DNA of 23,734 bases. It comes from an uncultured Eubacteriales bacterium. Its GTDB lineage: Bacteria; Bacillota_A; Clostridia; Christensenellales; Aristaeellaceae. Positions within the stretch are counted from its first letter, which is position 1; each line of letters opens with the position of its first letter. A program made the translations under genes and the position numbers. The stretch spans positions 1 to 23,734 of the forward strand of contig CACXEB010000026.1 in assembly GCA_902766515.1 (NCBI GenBank), given 5' to 3'. Below are positions 8,640 to 16,860 of the stretch, piece after piece. A model generated the notes under the pieces. It was given only the letters and a program-made list of their open reading frames with translations. It was not told where the DNA came from and made no database searches.

Positions 8640-8915
8640 ATGTATCAGGACAAGACGCTGGTGTGCCGTGACTGCGGCAAGGAATTTGTGTTCACTGCCG
8701 GTGAGCAGGAATTCTATGCCGAGAAGGGTTTCCAAAACGAGCCGTCTCGTTGCCGTGAGTGCCGCCTTGCGAAGAAGACGCAGCGTGGTGGCCCGCGCGT
8801 GATGTATGATGCCATCTGCGCGCAGTGCGGCGCACCCACCAAGGTGCCTTTCGAGCCCAAGGATGACCGTCCGGTGTACTGCAGCGAATGCTACGCGAAC
8901 ATGCAGCGTCGGTAA
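8640..8915 (+). CDS. Small zinc-ribbon protein (CxxC-x17-CxxC / zf-trcl type)
   Basis: A 91-residue protein with four CxxC pairs: CRDC near residue 10, CREC near 40, CAQC near 61 and CSEC at about 82-85. This makes two probable zinc ribbons. The segment CRDCGKEFVFTAGEQEFYAEKGF is typical of a widespread small zinc-ribbon family, found alone in many Firmicutes and of unknown function. RNA or ribosome binding is plausible but not shown. The ATG follows GGGGG with 11-nt spacing. The gene has its own promoter, a long structured leader and a terminator. Its codons (CGT, GGT, GTG) differ from neighbouring genes, which prefer CGG, CGC and GGC; this is usual for highly expressed genes. The frame is open upstream through the leader to 8466, but that stretch looks like RNA, not protein. 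Confidence 0.88.
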   Translation: MYQDKTLVCRDCGKEFVFTAGEQEFYAEKGFQNEPSRCRECRLAKKTQRGGPRVMYDAICAQCGAPTKVPFEPKDDRPVYCSECYANMQRR

Positions 8916-8942
8916 TTCAGACTCGTTACATCTGACAACAAC

Positions 8943-8980
8943 GAAGGAGCTGTCCCCAGGACGGCTCCTTCTTCCTTTAT
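8943..8980 (+). terminator. Rho-independent terminator of the zinc-ribbon unit
   Basis: GAAGGAGC (8943-8950) pairs with GCTCCTTC (8964-8971), and GTCC (8952-8955) pairs with GGAC (8959-8962) around a CCA loop. One T/G pair lies between the two stems. The hairpin is followed by a T-rich tail TTCCTTTAT. It closes the monocistronic zinc-ribbon transcript. Confidence 0.92.
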
Positions 8981-9082
8981 ACTTCGATGTATATTCTGTG
9001 TTTTATCATTTGCTGCCGGCAGGAATCTGCCGCCTTCCGGCGAATACAAAGACGGATGTCAATCTTTCGGTGAGGTATCGAT
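8981..9082 (+). promoter_or_regulatory. Upstream region of the glycosidase operon with a perfect palindrome
   Basis: This short gap must hold the promoter of the following 10-kb gene run. TATATT at 8990-8995 is a possible -10 box but lacks a good -35. CTGCCGGCAG at 9013-9022 is a perfect 10-bp palindrome. Its right half CGGCAG also pairs with CTGCCG at 9027-9032 across GAAT. This could be a regulator site or an RNA hairpin. GGTGAGG before 9083 is the ribosome site. Confidence 0.35.
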
Positions 9083-12000
9083 ATGAAACGGTTGATCAAC
9101 AATGGCTGGCGCTTTCTCAAAACTGCATCGGGCAGTGGATACGGAGAGGCGGACAGCCTTACGGCGCTGTCTGTCGTGCTGCCCCATGACTGGGCGATCG
9201 GCGATCCGAAGACCTTCTATGAGGACGCGGACGGCTGGTACTTCAGGACACTGGGCGCGGATGATCTGCCGGCGGAGCAGAAGACCGTTTTCCTGTCCTT
9301 CGACGGGGTGTATATGGACGCGGCGATCTACCTGAACGGGGAGCGGATCGCGGAGCATCACTATGGCTACACCGCCTTCCTGGTGGACCTGACCGGCCGG
9401 CTGCAGCCGGGGGACAACGAGGTGGCGGTGCAGGTGCGCTATCGCTGCCCGAATTCCCGGTGGTATTCCGGCGCGGGCATCTTCCGGGACGTCACGCTGC
9501 TGACGCTGCCGGACGGGTATATCGTACCGGACGGCATACAGGTGGATACCGGGCGGACGGAGGACGGCCGCTGGCAGCTGACCGTACTGGCCGAAACGGC
9601 CCGCGCGGCCGGCGGCGAAATCACCGCCGCTCTGTATGACGGGGACCGCTGCCTCTGGCGGCAGGCGCAGCGCGCCGCAGACGGCGAAACCGTCTGGAGC
9701 GCGGAGCTGGACGGCGTGACGCCGTGGTCGCTCAGGGACCCGAAGCTGTACAGGCTGGAGCTTACCCTGGGGGACCAGCGGGAGAACCTCCGCATCGGCT
9801 TCCGGACGCTGCGGTTTACCACGGATGACGGCTTCTGGCTGAATGACGAGCGGATCAAGCTGCGCGGCGTATGCCTGCACCATGACCAGGGCGCGCTCGG
9901 CGCGGCCTTCCATCCGGACGCGGCGCGGCGGCAGCTCCGGGTGATGAAGGCGATGGGCGTCAACGCGATCCGGACCTCGCACAATCCGCCGGCGCGGCAG
10001 TTCCTCGACCTGTGCGACGAAATGGGCCTGCTGGTGGACGACGAAGCCTACGACATGTGGGAACGGCCGAAAACCGCGTGGGACAACGCGCGGTTCTTCC
10101 CGGATACGTGGGCGGCGGACGTGGCGGAATGGATCCGGCGCGACCGGTGCCACGCATGCGTGATCCTCTGGTCCATCGGCAATGAGATCCAGGATATGTT
10201 CTTCGGCGATCCGGGGCTCGAATGGACCCGGAAACTGACCGAGGCGGTGCGGAAGCATGACCGCTTCGGGCACGCGCAGGTGACCTTCGGCAGCAACTAC
10301 ATGCCCTGGGAAGGCGCGCAGCGCTGCGCCGATTATGTCAAGCTGCCCGGCTACAACTATGCCGAGCAGCATTACGCCGCGCACCACGCGGCCCATCCCG
10401 ACTGGGTCATCTACGGCAGCGAAACGGGCTCCATGGTCCAGAGCCGCGGCATCTACCATTTCCCGATGGACGAGGACATCCTGGCGGAGGAGGACCTGCA
10501 GTGCTCGGCGCTGCTGAACAGCAAGACCAGCTGGGGGACGCAGTCCGTCCCGCGCATGCTGGTGGAGGACCGGCTGAACCGCTATTCCCTCGGCCAGTTC
10601 ATCTGGGCGGGCATCGATTACATCGGGGAGCCCACGCCCTACCATACCAAAAACAGCTATTTCGGCCAGACGGACACGGCCTGCTTCCCCAAGGATCCCT
10701 ATTATATGTACCAGGCGATGTGGTCCGATGAGCCGATGATCCATATCGGCGTCCGCTGGAACTGGAATCCAGGCCAGCTGATCGACGTGCCGGTCATGAC
10801 CAACTGCGCGGCGGCGGAGCTGTGGCTGGACGGTGAATGCCTGGGCCGCAGGGAAGTCGACCTGGATGATGAACGGGCCTGCCTGCCGGTCTGGCGGGTG
10901 CCTTACCGGCCGGGCGTCCTGGAGGCCCGCGGATACAGCCGTACGGGAGCATTGGCGGTCCGTACGACCCGTGCAAGCTATGGGGCGCCGGCCGCGCTCC
11001 GGCTGACGGCGGACCGGGAGGCGGTCCGGGCCGGCGGCCTCGCCTTTATAACCGCAGAGGCGGTGGACGCGGCGCAGCGGCCGGTGGAGGACGCCGGGCC
11101 GGCCGTAACCGTGTCGGTCACCGGCGCGGGCCGCCTGATGGGGCTGGACAACGGCGACAGCACCGATATGACGCCTTACCTGTCCAAACAGAAGCGCCTG
11201 TTCTCCGGCAGGCTGCTCATCATCGCGGGCGCAGAAACAGCGGGTGAAATCCGCATCTGCGCCGCGGCGGCGAGCCTGCCGGACGCGGAGATGGTCCTGC
11301 GCGCGTTGCCGGCGGAAAACGCCCGGCCGCTGCCGACTGTCTGCATCCCGGACGAGGGCGTTTCCCTGGGGGACGATGCCGGACGGATCCGCCGGATCGA
11401 GCTGGTTCCGGAGGGCGCGGCGTGCCTGACGCCGGAGCATCCTTCGGTCTGTTTCCGCTGGCGGACGGAACCGCCCGCGCCGCCGGAAGCGGTCCGGCTG
11501 CGCGTCACGACGGCGCAGGGCGTGGATTATCCCGGCGCCCGGATCGAACAGCCGGAAGGGCAGGTGATCCGCGTCACGGCGGACGCGGACGGGCGGTTCT
11601 ACCTCCGGGCCGCTGCGGACAACGGGGAAGACCACACCGATGTGCTGTCCGTCTATCCCATTGACGCGGAGGGCTTCGGCAGCCTGGTCCTGGATCCCTA
11701 CGACCTGATCTCCGCGTCGCTGGCGGATACGAGAATCGGCGAGATCTCGACCGGCAACGAGCGGGGCATCGCCTTCGCCCGGGAGGGCTTCAGCGGCATC
11801 GGATTCTCCGCGGTCGATTTCGGGCCGGTGGGCTCGGACCGGCTGGAGCTGCCCATCTTCGCACTGGACGGCAATCCGCACGACATCATCCTGTGGGACG
11901 GGCCGCCGGAGGAAGGGGGCCGGCAGATCATGACCTGCCGGTACCAGAAGCCGAGCATCTGGAACACCTACCAGCCGGAGACCTACCGGCTGCCGGTCAT

Positions 12001-12448
12001 CCTGCGCGGCCGCCAGAGGCTGTTCCTGACCGCGGTGGACAAGGTGCACCTGAAGGGCATCCGCTTTGAACGGCAGTCCCGCGCGTTCCGGACCACGGAC
12101 GGCGCGGACGCGGACGAGATATACGGCGACCAGTACACGATAGACGGGCGTGCCGTCCGCGACATCGGCAACAACGTGACGCTGGGATACCGGCATATGG
12201 ACTTCGGGCAGCGCCGTACGGTCCGGCTGCGGCTGCGCGGTGCGACCGACCATCCGGAGGTCCCCATCGTGGTGCGCATCACCGGCGCACAGGGGGAAAC
12301 GGAGACGCAGACGGTCCGGTTCCGGCATGAAGCGGAAACGTCGGTACAGAGCTTTCCGGTCAGGTGCCCCGGCGGGGTCTGCCAGGTAAACCTGATTTTC
12401 CTGCCGGGCAGCCATTTTGACCTGGAATCCTTCTCCTTCGCGGAGTGA
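9083..12448 (+). CDS. Glycoside hydrolase family 2 enzyme (beta-galactosidase-like)
   Basis: An 1121-residue intracellular enzyme (no signal peptide) with GH2 architecture. There is an N-terminal sugar-binding jelly roll (RFLKTASGSGYG..LPHDWAI, 1 to about 150), an Ig-like domain, and a TIM barrel from about 250 to 560. The barrel carries the proton donor Glu368 in SIGNEI and the nucleophile Glu447 in YGSETGS, plus the family signatures RTSHNPP and FIWAGIDYIGEPT. Further Ig-like domains follow. Residues about 870-1000 and 1010-1121 look like two CBM6-like beta-sandwiches (GFSGIGFSAVDFG; NNVTLGYRHMDFG). The FGQTDTACFPKDPYYMYQAMW segment is usual for beta-galactosidase-like GH2 proteins, yet the substrate cannot be read from sequence. 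Beside a GH67 enzyme, a role on xylan side chains such as galactosyl or arabinosyl groups is inference. It is the first gene of the carbohydrate operon. Confidence 0.9.
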   Translation: MKRLINNGWRFLKTASGSGYGEADSLTALSVVLPHDWAIGDPKTFYEDADGWYFRTLGADDLPAEQKTVFLSFDGVYMDAAIYLNGERIAEHHYGYTAFLVDLTGRLQPGDNEVAVQVRYRCPNSRWYSGAGIFRDVTLLTLPDGYIVPDGIQVDTGRTEDGRWQLTVLAETARAAGGEITAALYDGDRCLWRQAQRAADGETVWSAELDGVTPWSLRDPKLYRLELTLGDQRENLRIGFRTLRFTTDDGFWLNDERIKLRGVCLHHDQGALGAAFHPDAARRQLRVMKAMGVNAIRTSHNPPARQFLDLCDEMGLLVDDEAYDMWERPKTAWDNARFFPDTWAADVAEWIRRDRCHACVILWSIGNEIQDMFFGDPGLEWTRKLTEAVRKHDRFGHAQVTFGSNYMPWEGAQRCADYVKLPGYNYAEQHYAAHHAAHPDWVIYGSETGSMVQSRGIYHFPMDEDILAEEDLQCSALLNSKTSWGTQSVPRMLVEDRLNRYSLGQFIWAGIDYIGEPTPYHTKNSYFGQTDTACFPKDPYYMYQAMWSDEPMIHIGVRWNWNPGQLIDVPVMTNCAAAELWLDGECLGRREVDLDDERACLPVWRVPYRPGVLEARGYSRTGALAVRTTRASYGAPAALRLTADREAVRAGGLAFITAEAVDAAQRPVEDAGPAVTVSVTGAGRLMGLDNGDSTDMTPYLSKQKRLFSGRLLIIAGAETAGEIRICAAAASLPDAEMVLRALPAENARPLPTVCIPDEGVSLGDDAGRIRRIELVPEGAACLTPEHPSVCFRWRTEPPAPPEAVRLRVTTAQGVDYPGARIEQPEGQVIRVTADADGRFYLRAAADNGEDHTDVLSVYPIDAEGFGSLVLDPYDLISASLADTRIGEISTGNERGIAFAREGFSGIGFSAVDFGPVGSDRLELPIFALDGNPHDIILWDGPPEEGGRQIMTCRYQKPSIWNTYQPETYRLPVILRGRQRLFLTAVDKVHLKGIRFERQSRAFRTTDGADADEIYGDQYTIDGRAVRDIGNNVTLGYRHMDFGQRRTVRLRLRGATDHPEVPIVVRITGAQGETETQTVRFRHEAETSVQSFPVRCPGGVCQVNLIFLPGSHFDLESFSFAE

Positions 12449-12503
12449 GGCCGGGCTTTGGCGATCACCGATCAATACAGATCTTTCAGGGAGGATACGT
12501 ATC

Positions 12504-14339
12504 ATGGATGGGTTTGACAGGCTCTGGCTCAAACCGTTGGCCGAAACGCTGCCGGCAGGCGGGACCTGTGAAGAGACGGCCGGGGCGGAGCTGGAGGCTT
12601 TCCTGGGGCCGCGCGGCGCGCGCTGTACGCTACATCCGCGGGAGGAACTGGGCGAAAGCTACCGCCTTTCCCGCGGGGAGGACGGCTATCATATCGAAGG
12701 CGGGCCTGCGGGCCTGCTGTACGGGGCTTATGACCTGATCCGGGCAATCCGGCTGGAATCCGCGCTGCCCGAAGGCATCCAGTCCCCCTGCTATTCCCTC
12801 CGGATGCTCAACTGCTGGGACAACATGAACGGCTTCATTGAGCGGGGCTATGCGGGATCATCGCTCTGGTTTGCGCAGGACCGCCTGACATACAGCGAGG
12901 ACCGGCTGCGCTTCCTGGGCCGGCTGCTGGCCAGCGCCCATATCAACGTGCTGTGCATCAACAATGTGAACGTGCACGCGCCGGCGCAGCGGCTGCTCCT
13001 GGATATGCTGCCGGACGCGGCGCGCATGGCGGCGCTGCTGCGCCCCTTCGGCGTCCGGCTGATGCTGTCGGTGGACTTCAGCCTGCCGCTGCAGCAGGGG
13101 CTGCCGACGGCGGACCCGCTGGACCGCGGCGTGGCGGCCTTCTGGCGCGCGGCCGCCGAAAAGGTGTGGCAGGCCATTCCCGATTTTGCCGGCTTCCTGG
13201 TCAAAGCGGACAGCGAGCACCGGCCCGGCCCGAACGCCTACGGACGCACCCACGCGGAGGGGGCCAACATGCTGGCCCGGGCCGTGGCGCCATTCGGCGG
13301 CAAGGTGGTCTGGCGCGCGTTCGTATACAACTGCATGCAGGACTGGCGGGATGTGAAGACGGACCGCCCCTGCGCGGCGTACGACCTGTACCAGCCGCTG
13401 GACGGGCAGTTTGACGATAACGTCATCCTGCAGATCAAGCACGGTCCCTTTGACTTCCAGGTCCGGGAGCCGGTTTCGCCGCTGCTGTATGGCATGGCGC
13501 ATACACATAAGGCGATGGAACTGCAGCTGGCGCAGGAATACACCGGCCAGCAGGTGGATCTCTATGCCATGCCGTCCATGTGGCAGGAGCTGTTTGAGCA
13601 GCTGCCGCCGGAAAATGTGTCGGCGATCGCGGCGGTCAGCAACCTGGGCGACAGCCCGTTCTGGACCGGGCATCCGTTCGCGGCGCTCAACCTGTATGCC
13701 TACGGCATGCTCGCCTGGCAGCCGACGATGGACGCGGCGCGGGTGACGGAGGAATGGGTGCGCCTGACCTATGACCTGCCGGAGGACGGCCGCCGGACGC
13801 TGTGCGATATGCTGATGAACAGCCGGTCGGTCTATGAGCTCTATACCGCGCCGCTGGGCCTGAACTGGATGGTGACGCCGCACACGCACTACGGCCCCAA
13901 CCCGGACGGATATGAGTATGACGCCTGGGGGACCTACCACCGCGCGGACCGCAATGCCGTGGGCATTGACCGCACGGCGGCCGGCACCGGCTATACCGCC
14001 CAGTATCCTGAAGCGATCCGCGCACAGTACGAGGATCCCGCGGCATGCCCGGACAAGCTGCTCCTGTTTTTCCACAGGATGCGCTATGACGACCGGATGC
14101 GGGACGGGCGCACGGTGATCCAGCGGATCTATGACGATCACTTCGAAGGGCTGGCCGCGGCGGAGAGGATGCTCGAAACCCTGCGGGCGCTGCCCCTGCC
14201 GGAGCCGGACTTCAGCGAAGCGGTCCGGCGCATGGAGCGGCAGGTCAGGAATGCCCGGGAATGGTGCGACATCATCAATACCTTCTTCTACCGCTTCAGC
14301 GGTATACCTGACGAACACGGACGGACGATCACTCCGTAA
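12504..14339 (+). CDS. aguA: Alpha-glucuronidase, glycoside hydrolase family 67
   Basis: A 611-residue enzyme expected to remove glucuronic or 4-O-methylglucuronic acid from the non-reducing end of xylo-oligosaccharides. GH67 signatures are NCWDNMNGFIERGYAGSSLW (103-122), FLVKADSEHRPGP with Glu238, YGRTHAEGANMLARA, FVYNCMQDWRD and the block YDLYQPLDGQFDDNVILQIK followed by QVREPVSPL. Asp294 and Glu322 are 28 residues apart, as are the paired catalytic carboxylates in characterised GH67 enzymes. Glu238 is my candidate for the acid. There is no signal peptide, so it acts inside the cell, as usual for GH67. It is somewhat shorter than the usual 680-700 residues, mostly in the N-terminal half. 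The ATG at 12504 has AGGGAGG 9 nt upstream. It lies 55 bp after the GH2 gene. Confidence 0.94.
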   Translation: MDGFDRLWLKPLAETLPAGGTCEETAGAELEAFLGPRGARCTLHPREELGESYRLSRGEDGYHIEGGPAGLLYGAYDLIRAIRLESALPEGIQSPCYSLRMLNCWDNMNGFIERGYAGSSLWFAQDRLTYSEDRLRFLGRLLASAHINVLCINNVNVHAPAQRLLLDMLPDAARMAALLRPFGVRLMLSVDFSLPLQQGLPTADPLDRGVAAFWRAAAEKVWQAIPDFAGFLVKADSEHRPGPNAYGRTHAEGANMLARAVAPFGGKVVWRAFVYNCMQDWRDVKTDRPCAAYDLYQPLDGQFDDNVILQIKHGPFDFQVREPVSPLLYGMAHTHKAMELQLAQEYTGQQVDLYAMPSMWQELFEQLPPENVSAIAAVSNLGDSPFWTGHPFAALNLYAYGMLAWQPTMDAARVTEEWVRLTYDLPEDGRRTLCDMLMNSRSVYELYTAPLGLNWMVTPHTHYGPNPDGYEYDAWGTYHRADRNAVGIDRTAAGTGYTAQYPEAIRAQYEDPAACPDKLLLFFHRMRYDDRMRDGRTVIQRIYDDHFEGLAAAERMLETLRALPLPEPDFSEAVRRMERQVRNAREWCDIINTFFYRFSGIPDEHGRTITP

Positions 14340-14351
14340 CGGGAGGAAGCT

Positions 14352-15356
14352 ATGGCAAGATTAAACGGACATCACGGACGGAAACTGCTGTTCCTGATCG
14401 CGGGGCTGGCTGTGCTGCTGACGGGCGCGCTGGTGCTCGCATGGCTGACCGGGGACCGGGAGCCGGAGGACGAAGCGCTCCAGCAGCCGAACAGCAGCTT
14501 CATGCTGGAACGGAAAACCTACAACGGCAAGACCTATGTCGAGCGGACCGGCCTGACGCCGATCCTGCTGATGGGCATCGACCGGACGGACATGTCCCCC
14601 GTGCAGAAGGGCTACCGTTCGGGCGGCCAGGCGGACTACCTGTTGCTGATCGTGATCGACTCGTCGGACAAGCGGGTGAGCATGCTCCAGATCGACCGCG
14701 ACACCATGGCCGAAATCGTGACCCTGGGCGTCCTGGGCAAGCAGGTCGGCACTCGCACCACCCAGATCTGCCTTGCGCACGCCTACGGCGCGGACCAGCT
14801 GGAGAACGGTGAGTATACCATCCTGGCGGTCCACAACCTGCTGGAAGGCATTGAGCTGAAGCAGTTCTATTCGATGAACATGAGCGCGATGCCGGTGCTC
14901 AATGACCTGCTGGGCGGCGTGACCGTGACGATACCGGAGGATTACACGGACATCGATCCGGCCTTTGTCAAGGGCGCGACGATCAAGCTGAACGGCGACC
15001 AGGCCTATGCCCTGGTCCACAGCCGGATGAGCGTCGGGGACGGGACCAACGTCAGCCGTATGGCCCGCCAGCGCTGCTATATGGACGCGGCGCAGAAGGT
15101 GCTTCTGCAGCGCCTCGGCAGCAGTGATTCGGAGTTTGTCAACCAGCTGTATGACCGGCTGGGCGACAGCCTGACGACCAACATCACCCGCGGCCAGCTG
15201 ATCAACGAGGCTTTCAAGGCCGCCAAGTACGAGATTCTGCCGCTGGAGATGCTGGAGGGGACGTATTCGATCGGCACGGACGGTCACGTGGAATTCCATG
15301 CCAGCCAGGAATGGATCGTCAACTGGGTGCTCCGGACCTTCTTCAGGGAGGCCTGA
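14352..15356 (+). CDS. LytR-CpsA-Psr (LCP) family cell-envelope protein
   Basis: A 334-residue protein with a basic cytosolic tip, one membrane anchor at about 11-32 and an extracellular LCP domain. Family motifs are GIDRTD (75-80), QADYLLLIVID (93-103), MLQIDRDTM (111-119) and HSRMSVGDGTNVSRMARQR (223-241), whose arginines bind the lipid pyrophosphate. LCP proteins transfer glycopolymers such as teichoic acid or capsule onto peptidoglycan. GGAGG lies before the start, only 12 bp after the GH67 gene, so it is transcribed with glycosidases, an unusual setting. It may link imported or surface polysaccharide handling to the wall, or simply share the transcript. I cannot tell which. Confidence 0.9.
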   Translation: MARLNGHHGRKLLFLIAGLAVLLTGALVLAWLTGDREPEDEALQQPNSSFMLERKTYNGKTYVERTGLTPILLMGIDRTDMSPVQKGYRSGGQADYLLLIVIDSSDKRVSMLQIDRDTMAEIVTLGVLGKQVGTRTTQICLAHAYGADQLENGEYTILAVHNLLEGIELKQFYSMNMSAMPVLNDLLGGVTVTIPEDYTDIDPAFVKGATIKLNGDQAYALVHSRMSVGDGTNVSRMARQRCYMDAAQKVLLQRLGSSDSEFVNQLYDRLGDSLTTNITRGQLINEAFKAAKYEILPLEMLEGTYSIGTDGHVEFHASQEWIVNWVLRTFFREA

Positions 15357-15399
15357 TCGGCGGCCGGACCCCGGAACCGCATCAACGGAGGTGAGCGCT

Positions 15400-16860
15400 G
15401 TGGAACGACTGATTCCCGCGGGCAGGCTGAAGACCCTGTCCGCCCGGGAAATCCCCGCGTCCAGGCTGGGCATCGGGTTCGAAAAGCTTGACCGCGATGT
15501 CTTTGATCCGGAGAAGGCCTATGGCCCGCTGGCTGCCATCGGAGTCAAGAAGGTGCGCCTGCAGTCGGGCTGGATGAAGACCGAACGGCAGGAGGGCGTC
15601 TATGACTTTGCGTGGCTGGACAGCATCGTCGACCGTCTGGCGGCGGATGGCATGGAGCCCTGGCTCTGCCTTTGCTACGGCAATCCGCTGTACACGGATC
15701 ACGCCCGCCTGACCTTTGGGGCGGTCGGCTGCCCGCCGATCGCCGACGAGCGCCAGAGGGGTGCGTGGCTCAGGTATGTGGACGCTACCGTCCGGCATTT
15801 CAGGGGCCGTATCCGCCTGTATGAGATCTGGAACGAGCCGGATCTGGGCTATTCCTGGAAGCACCGGGACGGCGAAACGCCGGAGGAGACCGACTGGCAG
15901 CGGAACGCGGCTGAGTATGGCCGCTTTGCGCGGGACACCGCGCGTGCGATCCGTCAGGCGGATCCCGGCAGCGAGGTGGCCGCCCTGACGCTGAGCCGGA
16001 CCGGCAATCTTTCCTACGCCAACGGCGCGCTGGCCGCGGGCCTGGCGGAGGAAATCGACTATGTGTCGTTCCATATCTATTCGCCGGACGACCGGGTCCG
16101 CGCCGCGCAGATCGAAGCGCTGGGCCGGCTGGCGCACGGATACAACCCCCGCATCCGGCTGATCCAGGGCGAATCCGGCGCGCAGTCGCGCAGCGACGGC
16201 CACGGGGCCATGCGCGGGTTTGCGTGGACGCCGGAAAAACAGGTCAAATGGCTGCTGCGCAGCATGATCACCGACCTGGAGACCGAAGTGGCCTTTACGT
16301 CCTATTTCTCCACGATGGACATGATCGAAGCGCTGAACGGCCGCACGGGGCAGGTGGCCAGTTACCTGGACTACGGGTACTTCGGCGTGCTCAGCGCTTC
16401 GTTTGACGAAGAAGGGCGCGCGACCGGCGAATACACGCCCAAGCCTGCCTACGCGGCCCTGCAGGCGCTGGCGGCGCTGATGCGGGGAAACGCCCGGCCC
16501 TGCAGCCTGGCATACGTCCCGGAGCGGCTGTCCTCCGTCCGTGTCAACGGGATGGATTTTGCGGGGGATTCCCTGCGCGTCTGTCCCTTCCGGCTGGAGG
16601 ACGGCAGCGTGATGCTGGCGTACTGGAACGCTGTGGACCTGCTGACCGAAACCTACGAGGGGACCTGCAGCCTGGCGGTGTACGGCGCGCCGTCGGACCG
16701 GCTGCGCCTGTGCGACCTGCGGGACGGCACGCTGTACCAACTGCCGGAGGGAATGTCGGAGGACCTGGGCCATGGCGGCGTCCGCCTGAAGCATCTGCCG
16801 CTGACGGATTGTCCGCTGGCGGTCCTGTTTTCCGGGAAAGAGACGGAACCATGCGCATAA
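15400..16860 (+). CDS. Clan GH-A glycoside hydrolase, GH39-like
   Basis: A 486-residue enzyme starting at GTG 15400, with a consensus GGAGGTGA just upstream. The longer frame from 15298 would overlap the LCP gene and lacks a ribosome site. The protein has an (alpha/beta)8 barrel. Visible elements are LGIGFEKLDRDVFDPEKAY near the N-terminus, KKVRLQSGWMKTE, acid/base Glu146 in YEIWNEPDLGY and the likely nucleophile Glu258 in LIQGESGAQ. A C-terminal beta-sandwich begins near residue 380. The order and spacing of the catalytic glutamates fit GH39 and related clan GH-A families, such as beta-xylosidases, but GH5- or GH30-like relatives cannot be excluded. It has no signal peptide. Next to GH67 a xylosidase role is reasonable inference. 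Its end overlaps the next gene by 10 nt. Confidence 0.78.
   Translation: MERLIPAGRLKTLSAREIPASRLGIGFEKLDRDVFDPEKAYGPLAAIGVKKVRLQSGWMKTERQEGVYDFAWLDSIVDRLAADGMEPWLCLCYGNPLYTDHARLTFGAVGCPPIADERQRGAWLRYVDATVRHFRGRIRLYEIWNEPDLGYSWKHRDGETPEETDWQRNAAEYGRFARDTARAIRQADPGSEVAALTLSRTGNLSYANGALAAGLAEEIDYVSFHIYSPDDRVRAAQIEALGRLAHGYNPRIRLIQGESGAQSRSDGHGAMRGFAWTPEKQVKWLLRSMITDLETEVAFTSYFSTMDMIEALNGRTGQVASYLDYGYFGVLSASFDEEGRATGEYTPKPAYAALQALAALMRGNARPCSLAYVPERLSSVRVNGMDFAGDSLRVCPFRLEDGSVMLAYWNAVDLLTETYEGTCSLAVYGAPSDRLRLCDLRDGTLYQLPEGMSEDLGHGGVRLKHLPLTDCPLAVLFSGKETEPCA

Noticed and set aside
9059..12532. Very long open antisense frame opposite the GH2 gene
   Set aside because: It is a mirror of the GC-rich codon pattern of the plus-strand gene. 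Its translation is rich in Arg, Pro and Gly without domain features, and it has no ribosome site.
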